DNA of 64,000 bases, from positions 1 to 64,000 of the forward strand of contig JADIXX010000004.1 in assembly GCA_016705575.1 (NCBI GenBank), written 5' to 3'. The position numbers and the translations under genes were made by a program. Numbering within the stretch: position 1 is the first letter of the stretch; each line of letters opens with the position of its first letter. Source of the DNA: Candidatus Aalborgicola defluviihabitans (GTDB taxonomy: Bacteria; Pseudomonadota; Gammaproteobacteria; Burkholderiales; Burkholderiaceae_C). Below, piece after piece: positions 8,649-16,062 of the stretch. Under the pieces are notes generated by a model. That model saw only the letters and a program-made list of their open reading frames with translations. It was not told the DNA's origin and made no database searches.

Positions 8649-8957
8649 CTACAGATGCACTGGCACATCCATACGCTGGTTCAAGATGCGCACCACCTCC
8701 ACCCTATCGCGCGCCTGGCATCTGAAAAATATCACGTGCGAGCCAATCAGGTACTTGCGATAGCCCATGCGTATGTGCTCTGCACTTTGCCCGCCCGGGC
8801 GACCTTTTTCCAACGTTTGTGCCAACTCTTCATAGGCCGCATGAATCGCCAACACGTAGGCATCGGCTTGATCTGCTCCCCAGTTGCTATAGCTGTAGTC
8901 CCAAATATCTGAAAGGTCCGCCAGGGCAAGCGGCGAAAGAAGGTAGCCGCCGCTCAC
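8649..8957 (-). CDS. parE: ParE family toxin
   Basis: The product is 102 residues, beginning MSGGYLLSPLALADLSDIW and followed by YSYSNWGADQADAYV. The mid-region HAAYEELAQTLEKGR and the end YRKYLIGSHVIFFRCQ and VEVVRILNQRMD are typical of ParE toxins of the gyrase-inhibiting class. The start overlaps the upstream antitoxin stop by four bases (ATGA), so the two are translationally coupled. It appears complete and likely functional, held in check by ParD. Confidence 0.85.
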   Translation of the reverse strand: MSGGYLLSPLALADLSDIWDYSYSNWGADQADAYVLAIHAAYEELAQTLEKGRPGGQSAEHIRMGYRKYLIGSHVIFFRCQARDRVEVVRILNQRMDVPVHL

Positions 8958-9238
8958 CTGGAAGCCGCGTCATTACCGGTTGATTTGTCGACTGAGCCAG
9001 CTAACTTGTGCCGCTTGGCTTTTAAGAATGCATCTACGTCAAAGTTCGTACTGGCGCCACTGTTCTCGCCATCGGTCAGCGCGGCCCGCAGGGTCGCCAG
9101 TTGTGTCTCATGCTCTTCAAGGTGACGCAACCCTGCGCGCACCACCTCACTTGCCGAGCCGTAGCGCCCTTGGCTGATTTGCTGCGCAATGAATGCGCCG
9201 AAATGATCGCCCAGAGAGATGGATGTGTTTCGGGTCAT
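8954..9238 (-). CDS. parD: ParD family antitoxin
   Basis: The start chosen is ATG 9238 (MTRNTSISLGDHFGAFI), giving 94 residues, the normal ParD length. An upstream in-frame start would add an unrelated leader across the operator. The RHH N-terminus is followed by QISQGRYGSASEVVRAGLR, the defining ParD motif, and by a disordered acidic-to-basic tail that should wrap the toxin. It lies first in the parDE operon and overlaps parE by four bases. The palindrome 43 bases upstream is the likely autorepression site. Confidence 0.85.
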   Translation of the reverse strand: MTRNTSISLGDHFGAFIAQQISQGRYGSASEVVRAGLRHLEEHETQLATLRAALTDGENSGASTNFDVDAFLKAKRHKLAGSVDKSTGNDAASR

Positions 9239-9280
9239 GGGGCCTGCTCCGGTTTTAGGGGTGTTTGATGCCCTCAATAT

Positions 9281-9295
9281 TACCAATGATTGGTA
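9281..9295. promoter_or_regulatory. Palindromic operator upstream of parD
   Basis: TACCAAT-G-ATTGGTA is a perfect 7-bp inverted repeat around one base, 43 bases upstream of the parD start. It fits a ParD RHH dimer operator overlapping the parDE promoter. Confidence 0.6.
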
Positions 9296-9351
9296 TTGGA
9301 TGGTAATTTCTCGCACACAAACTGTGCAATGGGATTCAGATCACCTGGGTT

Positions 9352-9405
9352 ATGCATGCGCTGGGATTGCAGTTCAACGTGGGCGCGCGGCCGGTGCAGA
9401 GTTGA
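9352..9405 (+). pseudogene. HigA antitoxin C-terminal tail, fragment A
   Basis: Eighteen codons, MHALGLQFNVGARPVQS then TGA, nearly equal the last codons of the intact HigA at 10.04 kb (MHALGLQFSVGARSVQKS). Everything upstream of the conserved Met is unrelated. The following bases TTGAGTGCCAAAT and the repeat element also match the intact locus, so the duplicated block spans tail plus repeat. Confidence 0.65.
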
Positions 9406-9411
9406 GTGCCA

Positions 9412-9468
9412 AATAGGGTTGTAGTCCTCGTGAAATATGCGCAAACAGCTATCAAAATAGTAGTGACG
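9412..9468 (+). repeat. Intergenic repeat, copy 5
   Basis: GTAGTCCTCGTGAAATATGC then AAACAGCTATCAAAATAGT, one of the best-preserved copies. It lies directly after HigA fragment A. Confidence 0.7.
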
Positions 9469-9510
9469 TTCTGCTGCAGTGCCGACGGCATAACAAGAGC
9501 AGATTAATCG

Positions 9511-9681
9511 CTAGCCTTCGCCCAACTCTTCCAAAAGGGCGGGCACACACACCAGCAGCGCAGGCAAAGAGCTTTGCGCCACGTTCCAAACGGTGAGCGC
9601 TCTAACTCTGGCGTAGCCGTGGATCAACTGGTTGCGAAAGGCCACGATCTGCGGCAACTGAGTGGTTACCCAATAAATCTG
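9511..9681 (-). pseudogene. HepT/DUF86-like toxin, C-terminal remnant
   Basis: The minus strand gives TTQLPQIVAFRNQLIHGY then ARVRALTVWNVAQSSLPAL and ends LLEELGEG. RNQLIHGY is the R-(x4)-H-x-Y motif of HEPN-fold HepT ribonuclease/AMPylation-target toxins, and TVWNVAQSSLPAL matches the family C-terminus. About half of the usual 110-120 residues is missing, with no start and no MntA nucleotidyltransferase antitoxin nearby. It is a decayed HepT/MntA locus between parDE and higBA. Confidence 0.6.
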
Positions 9682-9815
9682 CAGGACTGTAGCTAAGCAA
9701 AACACCGCCTGCGGCACATTGACCGCAATGGTGGCGATTGGCCGGAGCATGTTCCGCTTTTTCGTTAAGTTCAAGCGGAGGGTGTCATTTGGGAACAACC
9801 CTGTTGCTTGCAATT

Positions 9816-9835
9816 GTGTAAACCATAGATTACAC
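9816..9835. promoter_or_regulatory. Inverted repeat at the higBA promoter
   Basis: GTGTAA-CCATAGA-centred-TTACAC has 6-bp arms separated by eight bases, ending seven bases before the higB start. TGTAA/TTACA half-sites in this position are typical of autorepression by HigA-type antitoxins. Confidence 0.5.
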
Positions 9836-9841
9836 TCACCC

Positions 9842-10045
9842 ATGCCCCAAATCCTCCGCACAGCCGATTTCGACACATGGCTGGCTGCATTGCGAGACAA
9901 AGTGGGGCAAAAGCAGGTTTTGGCAAGGCTTGCCCGTTTGTCTTTGGGGCATTGGGGCGACTGCAAGCCGGTTGGCGGTGATGTTGTCGAACTGCGCATC
10001 CACAGCGGCCCGGGCTATCGCGTCTATTGCTGGAATATTTTATGA
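9842..10045 (+). pseudogene. higB: HigB-type toxin truncated at the C-terminus
   Basis: From ATG 9842 the product reads MPQILRTADFDTWLAAL ... ARLARLSLGHWGDCKPVGG ... ELRIHSGPGYRVY, exactly the first two thirds of the addiction-module killer family (HigB/RelE fold, about 95-105 residues). It then ends after 67 residues with CWNIL. The lost segment would hold the C-terminal strand with the LLCGGDK-type motif needed for mRNA cleavage. The stop overlaps the antitoxin start, so a deletion of about 100 bp seems to have joined toxin and antitoxin. It is probably inactive. Confidence 0.75.
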
Positions 10046-10365
10046 ACCCCACCGCCGCCGCACAACTAGGCATCAAACCTTTTGAAGCCGCCGACTACCT
10101 GCAATCTGACGAAGACTGCGCGCAGTATCTGCAGGCCTGCATGGACGAAGCCCCAGAAGACGCCGCCCTGTTCACCAAAGCTGTGGGCGACATTGCACGG
10201 GCGCGCGGCATGATGCAACTGGCCCGCGACACCGGCATCACCCGCGAAGGGCTCTACAAGGCGCTGGGCGAACAAGGCAACCCCAGCTTTGCGACAGTTA
10301 TGAAAGTCATGCATGCGCTGGGATTGCAGTTCAGCGTGGGGGCACGGTCGGTGCAGAAGAGTTGA
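10042..10365 (+). CDS. higA: HigA-type addiction module antidote (HTH)
   Basis: ATG 10042 gives 107 residues starting MNPTAAAQLGIKPFEAADYL. The C-terminal half contains the Xre-like HTH: ARARGMMQLARDTGITREGL, then YKALGEQGNPSFATVMKVM and HALGLQFSV. Putative addiction-module antidotes of this family follow rather than precede their toxin, as here. The N-terminal toxin-binding part is intact although the toxin is truncated, so it may persist as a repressor of the palindrome at 9816 or cross-neutralise another toxin. Two further copies of its tail lie at 9.35 and 11.88 kb. Confidence 0.8.
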   Translation: MNPTAAAQLGIKPFEAADYLQSDEDCAQYLQACMDEAPEDAALFTKAVGDIARARGMMQLARDTGITREGLYKALGEQGNPSFATVMKVMHALGLQFSVGARSVQKS

Positions 10366-10371
10366 GTGCCA

Positions 10372-10430
10372 AATCAGCCTCTAGCCCTCGTCGAATATGC
10401 GCAACCAGCTATCAAATCAGAAGCAATTTA
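10372..10430 (+). repeat. Intergenic repeat, copy 6
   Basis: CTCTAGCCCTCGTCGAATAT then GCGCAACCAGCTATCAAATC, a near-consensus copy seven bases after the HigA stop. The string TTGAGTGCCAAAT lies between the two. Confidence 0.75.
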
Positions 10431-10495
10431 CCATACCTCTCGGTCCGGCAAGCCGGGCCTTTGTCATCGAGATCCTCTCGAAATCCCAGCAGGCC

Positions 10496-11821
10496 CTAAT
10501 CCGTATCAGCCGACGTGCTGGTGCCCGGCAGCTCCGCAAACTTGGCCGCCATCGTGGGGTTGCCGCGTGTGAGCTTTTTGATCGTCAGATCGTCGGCCTT
10601 GTCGTTGGCCAGGCGCAAATTGTTGGCTGACTTGTGCAGCGCTTCCTTGGTTTTTTCCAAGTCCTTGATCGCATCGTCGATGCGCTTGATGGCCTCTTCA
10701 AAGCCTTCGGAGGCGAGGCGCCAATTGCGCCCAAACGCGGTCTTGAAATCGTCAAGCTGGGTTTCGAACTTCGTGATGTCCACGTTCTGCGAGCGCACCA
10801 GCGCCAGCTCGGACTTGTACTTCATCGCGTTCAAAGCGGCATTGCGCAGCAGCGTGATCAGGGGCACAAAGAACTGCGGCCGCACCACGTACATCTTTTG
10901 ATAGCGGTGCGACACATCGACGATGCCGCTGTTGTACAACTCGCTCTCCGGCTCCAGCAGAGACACCAGCACCGCGTACTCGCACGCCTTTTCGGTGCGG
11001 TCCTTGTCCAGCTCTTTCAGAAAATCTTCGTTCCGCTTCTTGGTCGCCGTTTCATCGCTCTCGTTCTTCATCTCAAACATGATGGAGACGATCTCGGCGC
11101 CCGACTCGTCCGAGTCGCGAAAAATGTAGTCGCCCTTGCTGCCGGTGCGGGCGTCGTTGTCTTTCTCAAAATGCGCCCTTTGAAACGCGGCAGCACGGAT
11201 GCGGTTGAACTCGATCTCGCAGTGCTGCTCCAGGGTTTCACCGACCATCTTGGTCGATAACCGCGCCTTCATGTCCCGCAGTCGCTCAATCTCCCCATCA
11301 CGGTCGCGCAACTGCAAGGCGTATTGCTCCTTGATGGCTTTCTCTTCTAGCTGATTTTTCACGGTGATGAGGGTGAGGTCATTCTTCAAGCCATCACGCT
11401 CCCGGGCGACCACCCCCACAGCGTCATTCACCGCCAACTGGAGATTGGCCTCAGCCAACTGCGCGGCAGCTTGCTGCGCCCTGCGCGCTTGGTCTAGCTC
11501 GTTCGCCAGCCCATCGCGCTCTTTGCTGACCGCGCCCAAAGCCTCTGTCACCGCCAGCTTGCGGGCCACCTCAGCGGCAGCGAGCTGGGCCTGCAAGGCC
11601 TGAATCTCCGCATCTTTGCGGGCCGCAGCGCTTTGCAGCGCATTGGTGACCTTGGCCTCGGCCAAGGCAATCGCGTCGCGCTTTTCCCGCTCGGCCAGCT
11701 CCAGCCGCTCGTGCAACTGTTTGTCAAAGTCGCCATCGCGCACCTGCTTGAGGATGTTGGCGTACCCCGCTTCGTCGATCTTGAAGGCTTTGTTGCAGTG
11801 GGGGCAGGTGATTTCATGCAT
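10496..11821 (-). CDS. DUF2130 domain protein, RmuC-like coiled coil
   Basis: This protein of 441 residues opens with MHEITCPHCNKAFKIDE, a small zinc-binding CPHC element. A long coiled coil rich in Ala/Glu/Lys spans roughly residues 30-185. The DUF2130 core follows, with KMVGETLEQHCEIEFNRIRA, FEMKNESDETATKKRNEDF and YAVLVSLLEPESELYNSGIV. The E-x-K in FEMKNE fits a PD-(D/E)XK-like site. DUF2130 proteins resemble the RmuC/nuclease group but have no settled function. The gene is flanked by HigA material on both sides (10.04 kb intact, 11.88 kb fragment), suggesting it entered a toxin-antitoxin cluster. It appears intact. Confidence 0.8.
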   Translation of the reverse strand: MHEITCPHCNKAFKIDEAGYANILKQVRDGDFDKQLHERLELAEREKRDAIALAEAKVTNALQSAAARKDAEIQALQAQLAAAEVARKLAVTEALGAVSKERDGLANELDQARRAQQAAAQLAEANLQLAVNDAVGVVARERDGLKNDLTLITVKNQLEEKAIKEQYALQLRDRDGEIERLRDMKARLSTKMVGETLEQHCEIEFNRIRAAAFQRAHFEKDNDARTGSKGDYIFRDSDESGAEIVSIMFEMKNESDETATKKRNEDFLKELDKDRTEKACEYAVLVSLLEPESELYNSGIVDVSHRYQKMYVVRPQFFVPLITLLRNAALNAMKYKSELALVRSQNVDITKFETQLDDFKTAFGRNWRLASEGFEEAIKRIDDAIKDLEKTKEALHKSANNLRLANDKADDLTIKKLTRGNPTMAAKFAELPGTSTSADTD

Positions 11822-11883
11822 GGGGGCTGGGCCTCTTTTTTTTGGTTGGATAGGTAGCTGGCTGAGCAGACCGGCCCTTTTGG

Positions 11884-12000
11884 ACGGGGCTCTACAAAGC
11901 GCTCGGCGAAAAAGGTAACCCGAACTTTGCGACCGTTTTCAAAGTCGTGCACGCACTGGGCTTGCAGTTCAAGGTTGGGGGCGCAGTCAGTGCATACTTG
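11884..12000 (+). pseudogene. HigA antitoxin C-terminal tail, fragment C
   Basis: From 11884 the plus strand reads TGLYKALGEKGNPNFATVFK then VVHALGLQFKVGGA, clearly homologous to the HTH end of the intact HigA but more diverged than fragment A. There is no start or upstream part, and the DUF2130 gene begins 60 bases away on the other strand. It is followed by another copy of the intergenic repeat. Confidence 0.65.
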
Positions 12001-12011
12001 AGGAGCAAATG

Positions 12012-12062
12012 GGGCTTTAGCCCTTGTGGAATATGCGCGAGCAGCTATAAAAATAAAAGCAT
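12012..12062 (+). repeat. Intergenic repeat, copy 7
   Basis: CTTTAGCCCTTGTGGAATAT then GCGCGAGCAGCTATAAAAAT, after HigA fragment C. The remaining bases to 12158 should carry the promoter of the next gene. Confidence 0.65.
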
Positions 12063-12158
12063 ATCAAAGCTAAAATCAGTTAGTTGGATTCAGTCAAGAG
12101 AATACGTCAGATGTTCCAAATTCACAGTTGACTTTGACAATTCAAAAGGGGAGCAGCG

Positions 12159-12992
12159 ATGGCATCGTTCATGGAACGTATTCTCATACTGTGCAAGACA
12201 TACCCGTCGCCGAGCGCGAAATATGCGGAGACATCTTGCGTGGCGGGGATGACTGCAGACGGTCGGCTCATCCGTCTCTATCCCGTCCCTTTCCGGCTTG
12301 TTGCCGACGAGCAGCAATTCAAGAAATGGCAGTGGATTTCAGCCAGGCTTGAAAAAGCGCGTGATGATCATCGCCCCGAAAGCCATCGCATTTTTGTTGA
12401 CACCATCGAATGTGATGCAGAACCGCTGCCAAGCGGAAAGGCCGGTTGGCCAGTTCGTTCCGAGTTGCTTGCGAAGCTGCCACTGTTCTCAGACTTCGCT
12501 GCAGTTGAAAAAGCTCGGATAGATCACGGCGTCACATTGGCGCGTCTGCGGCCAACACGGATCGCTGGGCTGGATATCAAAAAGGCGGATAACCCGGTTT
12601 GGACTGACGAGGAAAAAGAAAAGCTTCTGCGGCTGCAACAACAATCCGAGCTCTTCGACGAAGTGGAAGAAGGCAAACAAATCCGGTTGCTGGAAAAGCT
12701 ACCCTTTGATTTTCACTACCGGTATGAATGCGACGTAGACGGGCAAACGTTTGCCTACAAACACAAGCTGGTGGACTGGGAAGTGGGTGCGCTGTACAGA
12801 ACCGTTCGCCGTCAACACGGTGACGCTTGGGAAGCGCCGTTTCGCGCCAAGCTTGAGCAAGAACTTCCTAGCAAAGACTTGCAATTTCTGCTGGGAACCA
12901 TTCACCGTTTTCCGGGGCAATGGCTCCTCATCAGCCTGATATACCCGCCTAAGCCGCTTGCTGAAAACCCAAATCAGGCAGGGCTGTTCTAG
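12159..12992 (+). CDS. Conserved protein of unknown function, partner of DUF488
   Basis: The product is 277 residues, and the start MASFMERIL has a good ribosome site (AAGGGGAGCAG). The N-terminus ERILILCKTYPSPSAKYAET then SCVAGMTADGRLIRLYPVPF looks like a compact globular domain, and RHESHRIFVDTI-like and FHYRYECDVDGQ segments follow. The last third (PGQWLLISLIYPPKP) is hydrophobic and beta-rich. I recognise no catalytic motif. The gene converges with a DUF488 gene and overlaps its 3' end by 44 bases, an arrangement hard to separate by recombination. I recall similar proteins beside DUF488, but that is memory, not a search. A defence or nucleic-acid modification role is inference. Confidence 0.6.
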   Translation: MASFMERILILCKTYPSPSAKYAETSCVAGMTADGRLIRLYPVPFRLVADEQQFKKWQWISARLEKARDDHRPESHRIFVDTIECDAEPLPSGKAGWPVRSELLAKLPLFSDFAAVEKARIDHGVTLARLRPTRIAGLDIKKADNPVWTDEEKEKLLRLQQQSELFDEVEEGKQIRLLEKLPFDFHYRYECDVDGQTFAYKHKLVDWEVGALYRTVRRQHGDAWEAPFRAKLEQELPSKDLQFLLGTIHRFPGQWLLISLIYPPKPLAENPNQAGLF

Positions 12993-13428
12993 CGGTCAGG
13001 TGCATTACTGTCGGACCACCATGCTGGCGCGCAGCGCGTGCCACAAAGGTCCGATGGCACATTGAAAAATCCGCTTCAAAACAAACTAAGCACGCTGTTG
13101 TGGCGCGAGAAATTTTGACTAATTCCTGTATGGGCGCTTCTTGCGTCGAGACATAAGCCAGAAAATCTCGGGTGTAGGTTCGCCAGTTGCCGTCAGCTTT
13201 GTACTGATTACGAACGGGTTTGGGGCAACCCAATGCAGGCATATGCATGTAGGCTATGCCGTGCTCCGAGAGGGCCGCACTGAACGAGTTCTTGGAGAAC
13301 CCTTTTTTACGGGAAAGGGGTAATTCCCGAACATCTACGATGGTTTTGACGCCCGTAGCGATAAGCCTGTCGATGAACTCATTAATGGTGAGGCCTTCGT
13401 AGCCAAAAGTAAAAAGGTGAGTATTCAT
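12949..13428 (-). CDS. DUF488 domain protein
   Basis: The product is 159 residues, beginning MNTHLFTFGYEGLTINEFID, the DUF488 signature (T-x-GYEG). KTIVDVRELPLSRKKGFSK gives the conserved D-V-R-x-x-P-x-S and FSK segments. CLVCFEADFSMCHRTFVA carries the C-x-E...CHR motif near the C-terminus. DUF488 proteins are small and cytoplasmic with conserved Asp, Arg, Cys and His, and resemble an enzyme, but no reaction is established. It is probably last in a minus-strand run after the HNH and ATPase genes (75-base gap) and is convergent with the 277-residue gene. Confidence 0.8.
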   Translation of the reverse strand: MNTHLFTFGYEGLTINEFIDRLIATGVKTIVDVRELPLSRKKGFSKNSFSAALSEHGIAYMHMPALGCPKPVRNQYKADGNWRTYTRDFLAYVSTQEAPIQELVKISRATTACLVCFEADFSMCHRTFVARAARQHGGPTVMHLTARTALPDLGFQQAA

Positions 13429-13502
13429 AGGACGGCTGGTCAGGTAGATTCGGCCAATTTTAGTCTTTGGTTTATGTCCTTCATTACAAAGTACGTTACC
13501 GT

Positions 13503-14366
13503 TTACAGATTTGGATTTCGAAAACCATCATTTTTGTACCAGGCACTTCCCGCTACCGCTTCATACAGGGCAGCACGCCAAGTATTGGTCCGCTTCTTAC
13601 GTTCAACTCGTGAAATGCTTAGTAAGTGAATTTCTCGTGCGTCTGATGTTTCAAGCGTATCAAGTATGTCTGAAAGACTCGCCAATTCTGAAGCTGCTTC
13701 AACCCCAAAGCGCTTAGCAAGTTCAAGGTCTCGAAAATGGTTCGTAACACGTATCGTCAAATCAGCCGACCAATCCGTTGGCGGCTGAACGAAGTACCGT
13801 ACGGTGGCAGGTACCGACTCAATTAGTTCGGAAAAGAGCCAAGGCACCGTTTCAACCACCGCGTCCTCATAGTAAGGGTGGAGAATTTGAGTGCCGTTTT
13901 CTAGTACGGAAGAGCCTTTACCTGTGTTGCAATCAGAGCAAGACGGGATGAGATTAAAAGTAAGTACGGAGAACGCAGGATAGCGAGATTTCGATAGGAA
14001 ATGGTCAAGTGTAGACACTTGACCAAATCCGCAGAAAGGACATTTCCCCAACGGGGCAAGCATCATCAAACTGTCGTACTGTTTGCGCCCAGGTTTACTG
14101 CTAGCAACCATTTGATCTGAATACAGATCTACCAGCTCCTTCTTACTCATATCGGCAACTACAACTTGCGTTTCGTTGCCCCAAGAACACGCATCAAACG
14201 AAAATAGATTGTGGGCATCGGCACAGCGTTCGTAGTCGTGAAACTTAGCTAGCAAATACGGTCTTGCGGCGTTGAAGCGCGTAGCCAACTCTGGATCGTT
14301 AATTCCGCTAGTGCAGGTATCGAGAACTACTGCGGGATCAAAATTCGGTTTTCGAATGCGCTTCAT
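13503..14366 (-). CDS. HNH endonuclease, Septu PtuB-like
   Basis: The nuclease has 287 residues with its HNH domain in the middle: GKCPFCGFG, then TLDHFLSKSRYPAFSV and FNLIPSCSDCNTGKG. The two C-x2-C pairs bind zinc, the His in LDHFL is the metal/activation residue, and NLIP..C..CN is the alpha/metal finger. The order ATPase then HNH, with a four-base overlap (ATGA at 14363-14366), matches the PtuA-PtuB arrangement of Septu anti-phage systems. The C-terminal 120 residues are family specific. PtuB-type nucleases degrade phage DNA when released from ATPase control. The upstream ATPase gene is interrupted, so the nuclease may be unregulated or poorly expressed. Confidence 0.75.
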   Translation of the reverse strand: MKRIRKPNFDPAVVLDTCTSGINDPELATRFNAARPYLLAKFHDYERCADAHNLFSFDACSWGNETQVVVADMSKKELVDLYSDQMVASSKPGRKQYDSLMMLAPLGKCPFCGFGQVSTLDHFLSKSRYPAFSVLTFNLIPSCSDCNTGKGSSVLENGTQILHPYYEDAVVETVPWLFSELIESVPATVRYFVQPPTDWSADLTIRVTNHFRDLELAKRFGVEAASELASLSDILDTLETSDAREIHLLSISRVERKKRTNTWRAALYEAVAGSAWYKNDGFRNPNL

Positions 14367-15931
14367 TGTGCGCTCGCCTTCGCCGCATCTCGCGTTGCAA
14401 TCATCGAACGCAAAATGCCTTGAGCCTCAAAGCCAAGCTGCTCGTCGTACTCCTGCAGGACGCTTTCAAAAGTTCCATGTGCATCAACAGCGGTCTGGAG
14501 CATCGCGTGAAACCCAGACTTTGCTACTTCCAAGCCAAATATTTCACGCGTCAATACACCTACATTCTCGCCAAAAGTTTCCCGTTCGGGACGATCTGAT
14601 CTTCCCTCAGTGCGTAACCGCGTCAACTTCCAGACGCAGGATTGAGGAACCTCTTGGACAACCACTGGCGAGTGCGTGGCAATAATCGCTACGCCATTGC
14701 GGTTATGCAGTAGGTCCGACAATGCCCGTGTGAATGCTGAGAGAAGTGGCGGATGAAGGTGACTCTCGGGCTCATCCATCAACACCAAGGTTTTCTCTTC
14801 CACTGTGTCGACTAACTTGGTAATGGTTAGTAGGACGATAGAGTGACCGGAGCTCATTCGACCAATCAATGACTTTGCTTTTTGAATGGCGGCATCCAAG
14901 TCCAAATCAAGCAATTGCCCAAGGTTCATAGCCTCGAAATTGATGTCCGACTCTAGGCGTTCAATGGCAGCACGCCAACGATCTCTTTTCGCTGACTGGC
15001 TGAGGCAGGAGCGAAGGCTTTCGATGAAATCATTCGCGAGATCGATGTCAGTTTTTGGCGGCTGTTCGGTATTCCCGCCGGGACCAGATCGTGCGTTTTT
15101 CATGCCGACATAAAAATACGCTACGCCACGGCTTCGATCCGGGCGATCCTTGGGCGGGACAAATGGATCGAACGCACTGAACGAGACAGAAACGACACTG
15201 CTGAAATAATTCTGAGGGAGATGTTTCCAGCCTTGCCAAGTTACGTTTTCGTAGAAACCGCCCCGCTGTGGTTAATTGCCCTCCTGAGAAATGATCGCAC
15301 CGACCATATTGTTTAACAACGTTGTCTTTCCCACCCCATTCCTTCCGATCAAAACGTGAACATTGGTGGGGGGCTTTGACGCAGGTTTGACGTGAAACTC
15401 TATGTCTATTGAGGCTGTTCGCTCATCACCTGGATCACGATACGCAAATTCGAATTCTGTAAGGACAACTAGCCCTGAAAGCACGCGTCGGTACTGGCCA
15501 TGAATTGCCGAAAGGCTGACGCTACGCAGCAGGGAACTTCGGAATACCTCCTGCTCTCCAGCAGTTGCGAACAGGGCGTCGTCATCAACTACGTCACCCA
15601 GCCCCTTCAAAACGAAATCTCTGTCCTCTGGCGATAGCTTTTCGCGGATGTTCTGGTAATACTCAACGTCCTGTCCAAGGGAGAACCAGCCCGGTGGTAA
15701 AGCTTCAAATTGCTTAGGCATCGCGTCACGCGTCCATCCTTTGGGCTGATCGGCGTAACCGATTTTTAAGTTACCCAACGCGAGCTTTTGACCACTGGTG
15801 TCGAATGCGACGACTTCAAAAGAGGTCTTAAACGAGAAGTCGTCCCAGTTGCCTGGAATGAGTTGAAAAATATTTGGGCCTGTTTTGATAGCCTGCCCAC
15901 CAAGTGAGAGAACTTTAAAAACACTGCTCAT
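14363..15931 (-). pseudogene. Septu PtuA-like AAA ATPase, interrupted by one in-frame TAA
   Basis: ATG 15931 opens a frame of 522 sense-or-stop codons broken only by TAA at 15272-15274 (codon 220). The N-terminal 190 residues are unfamiliar. The P-loop GRNGVGKTT starts at 196, 16 codons before the stop. Beyond it the same frame continues with FYENVTWQGWKHLPQNYFS, then the ABC-like Walker B KTLVLMDEPESHLHPP and the H-loop IIATHSPVVVQEVPQ. Every base after the stop is still in phase, so this is a point mutation (or sequencing error), not a frameshift. A restart at the Met in MKNARSG would lack the P-loop. The long N-terminal extension differs from typical PtuA, hence only 'like'. Confidence 0.7.
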
Positions 15932-16062
15932 GTAACTTTCTCACTTTCTTAAGTTATGCCGATCACGCGGCATTTTTGATTGAGGCACTACTCGACTTGC
16001 ACGGACAAGTATCTAACTTGGAGGCATTCTGCAAGTAAATAGGTTGCAGGAAGAATGTCCTC

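Noticed and set aside
10372..10430. Repeat element as an integron attC site, because it follows small toxin-antitoxin genes
   Set aside because: The conserved core GTTRRRY and matching RYYYAAC ends are absent, and copies also lie next to housekeeping genes.
15048..15239. Short minus-strand frame bridging the two halves of the Septu-like ATPase
   Set aside because: A different frame fills the gap without any stop except the TAA at 15272, so the bridge is in the ATPase frame itself.
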